NCBI RefSeq assembly: GCF_003966915.1
Contig: NZ_AP018150.1
Location: 1,550,001 to 1,614,000, forward strand
Origin: Mycoavidus cysteinexigens
GTDB lineage: Bacteria > Pseudomonadota > Gammaproteobacteria > Burkholderiales > Burkholderiaceae
Reading direction: 5' to 3'
DNA length: 64,000 bases
This document shows, piece by piece, positions 29,018-37,861 of the stretch. The notes under the pieces were generated by a model. The model saw nothing but the letters and a program-made list of their open reading frames with translations. It was not told the DNA's origin and did no database searches. Numbering within the stretch: position 1 is the stretch's first letter; every line of letters starts with the position of its first letter. The position numbers and the translations under genes are program-made.

Positions 29018-30280
29018 ATGCACTTATCTGAGCTCAAATCTTTACACGTATCCGCCCTTATTGAAATGGCCAATGGCCTAGAAATTGAAAATGCAAACCG
29101 CCTGCGTAAGCAGGAACTCATGTTTGCGATCTTAAAAAAACGCGCAAAGACTGGCGAAACTATCTTTGGCGATGGCACGCTCGAAGTGTTGCCGGATGGC
29201 TTTGGTTTTTTACGCTCGCCAGAAACGTCCTACTTAGCGAGTCCCGACGATATTTATATCAGTCCATCGCAAATTCGACGTTTTAATTTACATACTGGCG
29301 ATACGATTGAAGGGGAAGTCCGTACCCCTAAAGATGGCGAGCGTTACTTCGCCCTCGTGAAAGTGGATAAAGTCAATTGCCAACCCCCTGAGGCCTCGAA
29401 ACATAAAATTATGTTTGAGAACCTCACGCCGCTCCACCCGAATAAACCGCTTCTGCTAGAGCGTGAATTGCGCGGCGAAGAAAACATTACGGGGCGGATC
29501 ATCGATATGATCGCACCCATTGGCAAAGGCCAACGCGGTTTACTTGTGGCCTCGCCCAAGTCAGGCAAAACCGTGATCCAACAACATATCGCTCACGCGA
29601 TTAAAGCAAATCATCCAGATATTAAGCTGTTCGTCTTACTCATTGATGAACGCCCTGAAGAAGTCACCGAAATGCAACGTTCCGTGGCCGGTGAGGTGAT
29701 TGCGTCAACTTTCGACGAACCCGCTTCACGCCATGTACAAGTTGCGGAAATGGTGCTTGAAAAAGCCAAACGCTTAGTCGAAATGAAGCATGATGTGGTC
29801 ATCTTGCTGGATTCCATTACGCGCCTAGCGCGCGCCTATAACACCGTGGTGCCAACTTCAGGTAAGGTTTTAACGGGTGGAGTAGATGCCAATGCGCTAC
29901 AACGTCCAAAACGCATCTTTGGCGCCGCGCGCAATGTCGAAGAAGGCGGCTCGCTGACTATCATCGGCACGGCCTTGATTGAAACTGGCAGCCGCATGGA
30001 CGATGTGATCTATGAAGAGTTTAAAGGCACCGGCAATATGGAAGTCCATCTTGAGCGGCGCATGGCTGAAAAACGCATTTATCCCGCGATCAATCTGAAT
30101 AAATCAGGCACCCGACGCGAAGAGCTGCTGATCAAACCAGAAATCTTACAAAAGATTTGGGTTCTGCGTAAATTTATCCATGATATGGATGAAGTTGAAG
30201 CATTAGAATTTTTGCTGGATAAATTTAAACAGACTAAAAACAACGCTGAATTTTTCGATCTAATGCGCCGCGGCGGATAA
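29018..30280 (+). CDS. rho: Transcription termination factor Rho
   Basis: Hexameric RNA helicase that ends transcription. 420 residues, normal length. The N-terminal RNA-binding OB domain has [19 protein letters not shown]. The ATPase domain has Walker [12 protein letters not shown], Walker [18 protein letters not shown] and the Q/R-loop region [15 protein letters not shown]. The start [11 protein letters not shown] is the usual Rho N-terminus. Confidence 0.98.
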   Translation: MHLSELKSLHVSALIEMANGLEIENANRLRKQELMFAILKKRAKTGETIFGDGTLEVLPDGFGFLRSPETSYLASPDDIYISPSQIRRFNLHTGDTIEGEVRTPKDGERYFALVKVDKVNCQPPEASKHKIMFENLTPLHPNKPLLLERELRGEENITGRIIDMIAPIGKGQRGLLVASPKSGKTVIQQHIAHAIKANHPDIKLFVLLIDERPEEVTEMQRSVAGEVIASTFDEPASRHVQVAEMVLEKAKRLVEMKHDVVILLDSITRLARAYNTVVPTSGKVLTGGVDANALQRPKRIFGAARNVEEGGSLTIIGTALIETGSRMDDVIYEEFKGTGNMEVHLERRMAEKRIYPAINLNKSGTRREELLIKPEILQKIWVLRKFIHDMDEVEALEFLLDKFKQTKNNAEFFDLMRRGG

Positions 30281-30463
30281 GTTTGATACAAATACCGGCT
30301 ATGCACAGGCAGCAGGTTGCTTAAAACCAAACCTTTGCTCTATTGAGCAACCAATTTTCTGGCATAATACTGTGTTTCCCACTTTTAAATCGCTTTCGCG
30401 CAGCAAGGGAGTCCGCGTTCATTAGACGTAGACAGAAGTGATTGCGCCATGCAAGGAATGAAT

Positions 30464-30736
30464 ATGAAAGAAAATACCCACCCAGAATACCGCGAGGTCG
30501 TCTTTATGGATATGTCGTCTAACGACAAAGTCCTAACTCGCTCGACGATTAAAACCCGAGAAACGACCGAATTCGAAGGCAAAGAATATCCTCTGGCAAA
30601 GATCGAAATTTCGTCAGCCTCCCACCCTTTTTATACCGGCCAAAACAAAATCGTCGATAGTGAAGGGACCGTCGAAAAATTCAACCGGAAATATGCAAGT
30701 TACACGAAAGCGGTAAAAACTTCAGACCCCGCATAA
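30464..30736 (+). CDS. rpmE2: Ribosomal protein bL31, type B
   Basis: About 90 residues. The start [16 protein letters not shown] is chosen because AAGGA sits 6 nt upstream; an ATG 15 nt earlier lacks a site. The SHPFYTGQ and FNRKYAS motifs are those of bL31. The zinc-binding Cys of type A L31 are missing, so this is the zinc-free form often induced in zinc shortage. No zinc-containing copy is in the window. Confidence 0.95.
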   Translation: MKENTHPEYREVVFMDMSSNDKVLTRSTIKTRETTEFEGKEYPLAKIEISSASHPFYTGQNKIVDSEGTVEKFNRKYASYTKAVKTSDPA

Positions 30737-30793
30737 TGCTCAAACGCAGAGCTTTGGCATCGGTGTAGCAAGTGCTTACACCGAGGCGATCTA

Positions 30794-30820
30794 GGCAGCG
30801 CATAAGCTGCCTTTTTTTTT
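30794..30820 (+). terminator. Terminator after the L31 gene
   Basis: GGCAGC and GCTGCC pair around a short loop and are followed by nine T. The spacing from the rpmE2 stop is about 57 nt. Confidence 0.88.
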
Positions 30821-30850
30821 ATTTTTTGCTTGAATGATTTGTCGCCACGC

Positions 30851-32596
30851 ATGAAGTCCACCGTTGTTCGTTTGACTACTACCGCTACGCGCACCTTGCC
30901 GCGCTGGTTATTATTCGCGATTTGCATCGTGTATGCGGTAACCGGCCTATTTGGGCGCGACCCATGGAAAAATGAAGATGCGGCCGGTTTCGGCATGATG
31001 TGGACGCTTGCCAATGGCAGTTGGCAAGATTGGCTATTACCTAATCTAGCGGGTAAAGTCATTACTAGCAGTGGCCCTCTTGCTTATTGGCTCGGCGCTC
31101 TCAGTATGCGCGTATTTGGCGGCTGGATAGGTCCGATTGGCGCGACGCATATTGTCACAGTATGTCTGCTGTGCATAAGCTGCGCCTTTGTTTGGCATAG
31201 CGGCTATTTGCTAGGCCGCCGCGCTGAAGTCCAGCCTTTTAAATATGCTTTCGGTGGCGAACCTTCGTCGCGAGATTATGGCCGCACTCTGGCCGATGGC
31301 GCACTCTTGGTTCTACTTGGCTGCTTTGGGTTAGCCGAGCGCAGTCATGAAACTACGCCTGAAATTACGCAATTTGCTTGCGTTGCGATGATGCTTTATG
31401 GCCTCATCCGCTGCATAGATAAACCCAAGCAAGGCGCGCTCTGTTGGGGGCTCGCCCTTGGCCTGCTGTCGCTTGCCGCTAACCCACCTTTAGTGGTTGC
31501 GCTCCTGATCAGCACCCTGGTCTTAATGCTCGTAACTCACGAGCTGCGGGTCAAGGCGCTCTTCACGCTTGGCGTGCCAGTGCTCACTCTGATTGCGCTT
31601 GCTTGGCCGCTCAGCGCATACATTGCCTTGAGCAGCGAAGCTAGCCCCTATTTACACGCCTGGTTCTTTAGCAATCTCCGCACGTTCTCTGGCTCACCCG
31701 CCAGCACACTTTTTTACGCTTTAAAAAACCTACCGCTTTACACGTGGCCGGCCTGGCCACTGGCAGCCTGGTCTTGGTATAGCTGGGCCGGTCTACGACG
31801 CGCACCGCATATCATGATTGCGCTGTCCGTAATAAGTGCGCTACTCATATTGATCGCCCTACAAACCCATCAGACTAACCGGCTTTTCTTGTTATTATTG
31901 CCTGCGCTATCGGTGCTGGCGGCCTTCGGTTTGCCGACCCTTAAGCGTGGCGCAACCAACGCCATTGATTGGTTCGCGCTATTAAGTTTTACCATTCTCA
32001 GTTCATTTGTCTGGCTGGTTTGGATCGCCCAGCAAACCGGTTTCCCCACTCAAATTGCGCGCAATTTAACTCGGTTTGCGCCTGGTTTTCAGGCTGAATT
32101 TAGGCCCCCCGCGTTTATTATTGCCATACTCGTCACTGGCTGCTGGATCATTCTCGTCTATTGGCGCCTCGCGCGCCGTCCTAAAGCATTATGGCGTAGC
32201 GTCGTCCTCTCTAGCGCAGGCACCACGCTGATGTGGGTCTTATTGATGACGTTATGGCTGCCGCTGGTCAATTACAGCCGTACTTATCGGGATGTCGCGA
32301 CCCAGATTGCAAGTCGCTTACCCACTGATTATCAATGCATTAGTCCGGTGCGCCTAGGCGATGCGCAAATTGCCTCTTTTGCTTATTTTGGCAAAATGCG
32401 TTTCGCTTTTGGCAACGAAGATTGCGATGTATTACTACGTCAAGATACTTGGGATTACGGTCCTCCCGCCTCACTCTCGCCCTTTGTTTGGAAACTCATC
32501 TGGGAAGGCCGCCGACCGGCAGATCGTGACGAACGTTTTCGGCTTTATCTGCGTACCGAGCGGGCCAGTAAGCAAAAGCAACGGCCCCAAAATTGA
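30851..32596 (+). CDS. Membrane glycosyltransferase of the ArnT/PMT type (GT-C fold)
   Basis: About 581 residues with a dozen hydrophobic helices. Near the N-terminus FGRDPWKNEDAAGFGMMW carries the acidic residue of the first periplasmic loop that acts in GT-C enzymes, and SSGPLAYWLGAL follows. Such enzymes move sugars from lipid-linked donors to lipid A or proteins at the periplasmic face. The acceptor here is unknown. I prefer ATG 30851; a TTG at 30830 in the same frame is possible. Standing behind the L31 terminator, it needs its own promoter. Confidence 0.8.
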   Translation: MKSTVVRLTTTATRTLPRWLLFAICIVYAVTGLFGRDPWKNEDAAGFGMMWTLANGSWQDWLLPNLAGKVITSSGPLAYWLGALSMRVFGGWIGPIGATHIVTVCLLCISCAFVWHSGYLLGRRAEVQPFKYAFGGEPSSRDYGRTLADGALLVLLGCFGLAERSHETTPEITQFACVAMMLYGLIRCIDKPKQGALCWGLALGLLSLAANPPLVVALLISTLVLMLVTHELRVKALFTLGVPVLTLIALAWPLSAYIALSSEASPYLHAWFFSNLRTFSGSPASTLFYALKNLPLYTWPAWPLAAWSWYSWAGLRRAPHIMIALSVISALLILIALQTHQTNRLFLLLLPALSVLAAFGLPTLKRGATNAIDWFALLSFTILSSFVWLVWIAQQTGFPTQIARNLTRFAPGFQAEFRPPAFIIAILVTGCWIILVYWRLARRPKALWRSVVLSSAGTTLMWVLLMTLWLPLVNYSRTYRDVATQIASRLPTDYQCISPVRLGDAQIASFAYFGKMRFAFGNEDCDVLLRQDTWDYGPPASLSPFVWKLIWEGRRPADRDERFRLYLRTERASKQKQRPQN

Positions 32597-32614
32597 TTAA
32601 CGGAATACAATTAT

Positions 32615-33820
32615 TTAATGTTTGCTGCCGATACGCCGCTCCAATTTTTTGAAGCGCAGCACCAAAAAGCATAATAATAAAGGGATCAGCGCCAATAAAG
32701 CGCCTATCAAGAAACTCGCTGCTGATCCTAGATGGTCCCAGAGCCAGCCGGCCCCCACACTTCCCATGACAATGCATACGCCACTAGCTAGGTTAGAAAT
32801 GCCAAACGCTGTGCCGCGCAACTCTGCTGGCGCTGCTTCTGCTAGCAGCGCGGCTAAAATGCCATGAATAAATCCCATATGCAAGCCCCATATGACAACG
32901 CCAAGCAACAAAAGGGCGAGAGAATGACCTAACGCAAGCAGCAGATCCGCTAAAATCATCAGTACTAGGCCGCAAGCCAGCAAAAACCCACGCTCTATGC
33001 GGTCCGAGATTTTGCCGACTGGATAAGCGGACAGCGAATACGCCAAATACATGACTACAATAATGCTAGGAACCCACCTCGGCTCAAGGCCGGCTTGTTG
33101 CGCACGCAACAGAATAAAAGCTGGCCTAAATTGCACCATAGAGAAAAGCGCTATAATAATTACGATTAACCAATAATAGGTTGAGAATTTACGTAATTCC
33201 CGCCAGCGCAAAGGAAATGCTTGTAAAGAAGGTTTGCGCGGTGCGCGCTTTTTTTCATGAATCCCAAAAATTACCAGAGCCACGGCAATCCAGGCTGGGA
33301 GAACCGGAAACCAAAGAATCAACCGAATATTTTCTCCCGACCAAAACATCAGCCCCAGCGCCAGCAAAGCCCCCATAACCGCGCCGAAAGTACTAGCTGA
33401 TTGACGCAAACCAAAACAAGCGCCACGAACTGTAGGCGAACACATATCCGCAACTAACGCATCTCTTGGCGCGCTCCGAATACCGCGGCCAAGGCTCTCA
33501 AGCAAACGTGCAGCCACCAACATAGCGGGCAGATTCGCAAGGGGGAAAAATGGTTTATTTAAAGCCGCCAAAACATAGCCCAATAATACGAGCCATTTAC
33601 GCCGCTTAAGATAATCACTGAGCGCGCCAGACAGTACTTTAATCATAAAGCTCGTCGCATCGGCCATACCTTCAACGAAGCCCAGCGCAGTCACACTCAT
33701 GCCCATTGTGCCAACCAGTAACATCGGCAATAAAACATGGCCTAACTCAAAAGAGAGTGACATAAAGAAACTGACTGCCCCTAACACCCAAACAATGCGC
33801 GGCAGAGTGGCTTTTTTCAT
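32615..33820 (-). CDS. MFS transporter
   Basis: 401 residues with about twelve membrane helices. The loop between helices 2 and 3 has the MFS motif GALSDYLKRRKWLV, repeated in the second half as GKISDRIERGFLL. LESLGRGIRSAPRDALVAD and RGACFGLRQSASTFGA are typical of a subgroup of bacterial efflux-type MFS proteins. Substrate unknown. It converges with the glycosyltransferase gene. Confidence 0.88.
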   Translation of the reverse strand: MKKATLPRIVWVLGAVSFFMSLSFELGHVLLPMLLVGTMGMSVTALGFVEGMADATSFMIKVLSGALSDYLKRRKWLVLLGYVLAALNKPFFPLANLPAMLVAARLLESLGRGIRSAPRDALVADMCSPTVRGACFGLRQSASTFGAVMGALLALGLMFWSGENIRLILWFPVLPAWIAVALVIFGIHEKKRAPRKPSLQAFPLRWRELRKFSTYYWLIVIIIALFSMVQFRPAFILLRAQQAGLEPRWVPSIIVVMYLAYSLSAYPVGKISDRIERGFLLACGLVLMILADLLLALGHSLALLLLGVVIWGLHMGFIHGILAALLAEAAPAELRGTAFGISNLASGVCIVMGSVGAGWLWDHLGSAASFLIGALLALIPLLLCFLVLRFKKLERRIGSKH

Positions 33821-33931
33821 CGTGGTCTCCTAGCTAGGGGAAACACCTCCCCTGTATTGACTCACATATATGAATAATAGGTGTAATTTTTTTTATATTG
33901 CTAGGAGCAGCTAAGGGGCAAGACTTAGCGC

Positions 33932-34006
33932 TGGTCCCCCCGACAGGAATCGAACCTGTATCTAGCGCTTAGGAGGCACTCGTTCTATCCATTGAACTAC
34001 GGGGAG
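33932..34006 (-). tRNA. tRNA-Arg(CCU)
   Basis: 75 nt with encoded CCA. Acceptor CTCCCCG/CGGGGGG contains one T.G pair; anticodon stem AGTGC/GCGCT encloses loop CTCCTAA (anticodon CCU); T-arm ACAGG/CCTGT. Reads the AGG arginine codon. Confidence 0.92.
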
Positions 34007-34031
34007 AATCATGCAGAAAAATATTGCAGAT

Positions 34032-34106
34032 TGGAGCGGGCGATGGGAATCGAACCCACGTCTTCAGCTTGGGAAGCTGAGGTAATAACCATTATACGAC
34101 GCCCGC
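34032..34106 (-). tRNA. tRNA-Gly(CCC)
   Basis: 75 nt: acceptor GCGGGCG/CGCCCGC, anticodon stem TCAGC/GCTGA with loop TTCCCAA (anticodon CCC), T-arm GTGGG/CCCAT, encoded TCCA end. The prophage integrase gene begins to the right, about 90 nt from the tRNA 5' end. Confidence 0.93.
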
Positions 34107-34151
34107 TTTGCCTTATGCGGTATGGATTCTAGCAGATTTTTAACCTCTGTG

Positions 34152-34186
34152 CTTGCTCCGCAATTCGGGCCTTGCTCCGCAATTCG
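34152..34186. repeat. Tandem 16-bp direct repeat next to the integrase gene
   Basis: CTTGCTCCGCAATTCG occurs at 34152-34167 and 34171-34186, a 19-nt period. It lies between tRNA-Gly and the integrase stop, where the attachment core and integrase arm sites are expected. Confidence 0.7.
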
Positions 34187-34193
34187 CCCTCGC

Positions 34194-35234
34194 CTACCGG
34201 GTTGGTGCCACTTTTTTTCCACGGCGCAAATAGTGTCTTTTGGTCGTGCGCACGTCAATATGACCCAATAAATCAGCTGCCGCCTGGTCTCCTTTTTCGG
34301 CCGACATATCATCTGCAGCTTTCGCCCGTAAATCATAGAGCCAGAAAGCCTTGAGTTGATCTTTAAATTCTGGATGCGCTTTCGCTGCTTTTTCTCGAGC
34401 ACTATCAAAATAATATTTCAACGAGCCTTTTGTCATTGGCTTACCCTGTAGCGTAACCAGCAAATTGGTACTGACTATTTTATGAGTTGTTTTTCGGCTA
34501 CGAATGCGCGCGAATACATCAAATAGTGCCGCACTGATAACTATACGCAATGCGGTTTTAGTTTTAGACTGGCGCAAAATCAATTCGCCGTCTTGAATAT
34601 GGTGCTCAGTTAATTTCATTACATCACCAGGACGCTGTCCCGTCAAATACATTAAATCCATTGCCTCTTGCAGCGGCGGTAGTCCATAGCTCTTAACCAG
34701 CGTAAATAGCTCATCATCAATGTACACATCCCGTTTGCCAAGTGAATAGCCTCGTATACCCATTGTAGGATTTGGCAAATTCGTATACCCCCATTCGCGG
34801 GCTTTGTTCCAAATATGCGAAAACAACCGTTTGCAACGATTCGCTGTCGTTGGATACGCTTCATTACGACGCAAAAACTCAGCAATATGATGAGGCTCAA
34901 TTTTCTCAAGGGGCGCAGGCGGATCACTAAAAAATCTCTCCAGCACTTTTACGTCTGATAAATTTGTTGCCTGTGTGCTAAGCGCCTTTGTCGCAATCAC
35001 TTCAATTTTGTACCGATTCATCACCTCTGGGAAAAATATTTCGTTGGACAAATCAATTACATTAATTTCGAGTTCGGCATATTGCCTAAGTGCAAGAATA
35101 TAGTCAGAGCCAAGCGGTATTTCTTTGCGAGGTTTTTTACACGTATCATAGTAGTAATAAACATGTCCGCTGCGATGCATACGTGCACGCATACGCGGCG
35201 GTAAATTAAAGTTTTTCGTAGGCTTCCGACCCAT
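34194..35234 (-). CDS. int: Tyrosine-recombinase integrase
   Basis: Catalyses prophage integration and excision. 346 residues from ATG 35234 (MGRKPTKNFNLPPRMRAR), chosen because the longer frame overlaps the upstream gene. An N-terminal arm-binding domain and a core-binding domain (ATNLSDVKVLERFF) precede the catalytic domain. Catalytic residues visible: Arg201 (TGQRPGD), Arg303 (YDLRAKA, with Tyr300 where His is usual), His325 (LLGHIDVRTT) and the nucleophile Tyr335 (KRHYLR). It follows the DUF4224 gene by 10 nt. Confidence 0.93.
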   Translation of the reverse strand: MGRKPTKNFNLPPRMRARMHRSGHVYYYYDTCKKPRKEIPLGSDYILALRQYAELEINVIDLSNEIFFPEVMNRYKIEVIATKALSTQATNLSDVKVLERFFSDPPAPLEKIEPHHIAEFLRRNEAYPTTANRCKRLFSHIWNKAREWGYTNLPNPTMGIRGYSLGKRDVYIDDELFTLVKSYGLPPLQEAMDLMYLTGQRPGDVMKLTEHHIQDGELILRQSKTKTALRIVISAALFDVFARIRSRKTTHKIVSTNLLVTLQGKPMTKGSLKYYFDSAREKAAKAHPEFKDQLKAFWLYDLRAKAADDMSAEKGDQAAADLLGHIDVRTTKRHYLRRGKKVAPTR

Positions 35235-35244
35235 CGATTTATCT

Positions 35245-35457
35245 CTATACCAAAACAGGACGCGGCGACCAAGCACGCACCGTTGCCGGCTGCACTATTT
35301 GCGGATTTACGATAACCGCACGCGCTACAACGGCACGTCCGTTCGCGTTAACGTAAAAAGGTACACGCATTTTGCGCAGAGTCTCTTTTTGTTTCTCTTT
35401 AAAAGAAGCGCCCGTTAACTCAACTAGCTCCTCAGGCTTCAAAAATGTATCGTTCAT
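35245..35457 (-). CDS. DUF4224 small protein, excisionase-like partner of the integrase
   Basis: 70 residues. The pattern FLKPEELVELTGASFKEKQ, then LRKMRVPFYVNANGRAVVARA, matches DUF4224 proteins. These sit directly upstream of phage integrases and look like MerR-type DNA-binding excisionases. An excision role is inferred from position. Confidence 0.75.
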   Translation of the reverse strand: MNDTFLKPEELVELTGASFKEKQKETLRKMRVPFYVNANGRAVVARAVIVNPQIVQPATVRAWSPRPVLV

Positions 35458-35529
35458 GATTAAAAATTGCTTAGACTTACATTAAATGGAAAATAACTTT
35501 TATTTAGCTAATCATTAGTTTTATTAAAT

Positions 35530-35808
35530 TTAATCTATGCTTTTATTTTTTGGATAAATACTCAAACGAGGGATCCATCTTTTATGAACCTCAAAGACTC
35601 CTAGGCTTAAGCCGTCCTCTTTAAACACTTCAATATCAATTGCATCCTCTCCGATAATCGACCACCCAATACACTCCGCTGCGGCTTGGGCCAAATCTAC
35701 AACCTCACCCTCATCCAGCATCGATTTAAAACCATATCCATCTTCAAATCGTTCACCGTAGCTCAGTACCGCATATCTATACTGCTTTGCATTTTCTTCA
35801 CTCTTCAT
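35530..35808 (-). CDS. Hypothetical phage protein
   Basis: 92 residues, acidic, with no recognised family. The sequence AVLSYGERFEDGYGFKSMLDEG, later IEVFKEDGLSLGVFEVHKRW, suggests a small alpha/beta protein. It lies 16 nt behind the transporter gene on the same strand. Confidence 0.6.
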   Translation of the reverse strand: MKSEENAKQYRYAVLSYGERFEDGYGFKSMLDEGEVVDLAQAAAECIGWSIIGEDAIDIEVFKEDGLSLGVFEVHKRWIPRLSIYPKNKSID

Positions 35809-35824
35809 GATGACTTTCCTTTCA

Positions 35825-37168
35825 TTAATTTTGGTAAACGCTAAACATCATGAGCGCAATCACTATCGTCAGCGCTCCGCCTATCCTTGTCGCCAACTGC
35901 GCAAACGGCATCAGATGCATCCGATGCGCTGAGGTCAAAATCGCCATGTCTCCCACGCTGCCCATCCCACTATGGCAAACATTAATAATCGCGCTCTCTA
36001 TCGGATTTAATCCGGCCCAACGACCCACCATGAAACCGGTCAACGCCAGCGTCAGTACCGTGACGAAGATCGTAATTAAATAAACTGGGGCTAAAGCGCT
36101 AACCAGGGCTTGCCATGGCGTCAAAGTTAATCCCATCCCAAACAGAATCGGATACGCGACCGCTTGGGCAAAGAAGTGGTGCATCAGATACGCCCCCTCT
36201 TCCAGTCTGGGCGAAAGCGTCATCGTGAGTTTGATGAGTACTGCCAGCCCTAGCATGACCAACGGCGCGGGCCAGCCCGTTAACTGATGCACTAAAACCC
36301 CCACCATATACAAGCTTAGCGCCAACATTCCCACTGAGGCCAGCGACTCCATCAAAGCGGCGGGCGTTGAATCGGTAGAGTGGTTTTTTAAATGCCCTGC
36401 GGATAGTTTTTGACCCCGTTGACTCAGGTCCGAGTTAAGCTGCCCCAGTCGATGCAGCACCCCCGCACACGCCACCGCCGTCAGATTACCCAGCACGATT
36501 GGCGGCATCACTTGAGCAAACAACTCTGGCTGGGACGTTTGTAAAATCGCCGCATAGCCCAAGGTCAGCGGAATCGCCCCCTCGCCCAGGCCACCCGCCA
36601 TAATCGGAATCACGATAAAGAAGAAGGTGTGGTGTGCGCTTAGTCCCAGCTCCATCCCCGTCAGGGTACCGACGATCGCCGCAGCGACAGAACCCGCAGC
36701 AAGCGGCACAAAGAGTTTCACGAAACCCTTCACCAGAAGACCCCGCTCCATACTCAAAATACCGCCCACTACCACCGCTACCGTAAACAGGTACAAAATA
36801 TTCGTGCTCTCCCAAAATGCTCTGATCGAGTTCTCCAGCTCTATCGGCATCCGCTCGCTATACACACAATACGACGGCAGCAGCACGGTCACCATCACGG
36901 GGCCACCCAAGTACCGCAGAACCGGTATATGTTTGCCGATCTCTGCGCAGCTAAAACCTAATACCGCCACCACCGCCAACATCACCGAGAGTTCTCCGGG
37001 TACCTCACCTAACACGATAAAGCTCAGAACGCATAGCCACATCAGCCCAAACACCGGCAACGGAATCATCCCGATATGAACGGTTTCTTGTTTTTGCCAG
37101 CTCACTCGGTTTTGCACTGCTCTTAGCCAGCTTTGGCAGCGCTTGGCATAATGTTTGATCTTTTGCAT
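35825..37168 (-). CDS. 2-hydroxycarboxylate transporter (citrate/malate:cation symporter family)
   Basis: About 447 residues with eleven or so membrane helices. ATG 37168 is preceded by GGAGG at 6 nt, better than the GTG two codons earlier. The two inverted halves each carry the family's glycine-rich re-entrant loop: MAGGLGEGAIPLT in the first and CHSGMGSVGDMAIL in the second. The 2HCT family (CitS, MleP, CimH) takes up citrate, malate or lactate with sodium or protons. It lies inside the leftward phage recombination operon, between an SSB-like gene and small phage genes. This is an unusual place for a metabolic transporter. It is complete, with no sign of decay. Confidence 0.9.
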   Translation of the reverse strand: MQKIKHYAKRCQSWLRAVQNRVSWQKQETVHIGMIPLPVFGLMWLCVLSFIVLGEVPGELSVMLAVVAVLGFSCAEIGKHIPVLRYLGGPVMVTVLLPSYCVYSERMPIELENSIRAFWESTNILYLFTVAVVVGGILSMERGLLVKGFVKLFVPLAAGSVAAAIVGTLTGMELGLSAHHTFFFIVIPIMAGGLGEGAIPLTLGYAAILQTSQPELFAQVMPPIVLGNLTAVACAGVLHRLGQLNSDLSQRGQKLSAGHLKNHSTDSTPAALMESLASVGMLALSLYMVGVLVHQLTGWPAPLVMLGLAVLIKLTMTLSPRLEEGAYLMHHFFAQAVAYPILFGMGLTLTPWQALVSALAPVYLITIFVTVLTLALTGFMVGRWAGLNPIESAIINVCHSGMGSVGDMAILTSAHRMHLMPFAQLATRIGGALTIVIALMMFSVYQN

Positions 37169-37207
37169 GGTCACCCTCCATTGGGTCTCAAAGCACGTTG
37201 AATCGTT

Positions 37208-37810
37208 TTAAAATGGAATCGCCTCTTCATCATTGAACGTGGTCTCAGACTCTGCCTCTTTGGTTTTTCTCAGCGGGCGATGCTTGAGCATTTTCGACAA
37301 TTCTTTCAGGTGCTCCGCTTCTCTTTTTTGGTCTACTATCTCTGAGGCCATGCGGTGGGTGCTGGCGCAGAAAAACCCCACCGGCACCGCCTTGACTCCA
37401 ATCCCGCCATCCCGCTTTTCATATTCTTCGGTGTCCAACAGCACCCCAATTTCTTTATCCAATAGCGCTTTAAAAACCAGAGCGGTCTTATTCACCATTC
37501 CACTTTCTTCCTCATCCCACCTCCTGATCGCCCCTGGCTCTGATTCCAGATTTTTCAATCCCAAACACACCATCAGTGCATTCAGATACCGATAGCCATA
37601 CAGCTCTTTGCCATCTTTATCCAACGTCCACAACGTAAAATATGCCCTCGCCTTGTTCTCCGTTTCAAACACCAACTCGATACCCTGAGTTTTATGCGGA
37701 CTCGTCACCTCTACCGCCTGCATAAACTGACCCTCATACACCCCTGGCGCTGTGATACGGCTGCTGCGCTGCTCGGCTAGCCTGGCGGCTTCTATATTTA
37801 ACTGATACAT
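37208..37810 (-). CDS. Phage single-stranded-DNA-binding-like protein
   Basis: 200 residues. The N-terminal part (TAPGVYEGQFMQAVEVTS, then IELVFETENKARAYFTLWTLD) resembles DUF669-type OB-fold phage proteins. The C-terminus is acidic and ends EEAIPF, very like the DDDIPF tip by which bacterial SSB recruits partners. It neighbours the annealing protein and exonuclease genes. Role in replication or recombination is inferred from these features. Confidence 0.65.
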   Translation of the reverse strand: MYQLNIEAARLAEQRSSRITAPGVYEGQFMQAVEVTSPHKTQGIELVFETENKARAYFTLWTLDKDGKELYGYRYLNALMVCLGLKNLESEPGAIRRWDEEESGMVNKTALVFKALLDKEIGVLLDTEEYEKRDGGIGVKAVPVGFFCASTHRMASEIVDQKREAEHLKELSKMLKHRPLRKTKEAESETTFNDEEAIPF

Positions 37811-37861
37811 GACTTTCCTTATTTAAGTGAGTGTGAGTACGTTCGCTATAGCTCTGGCCCC

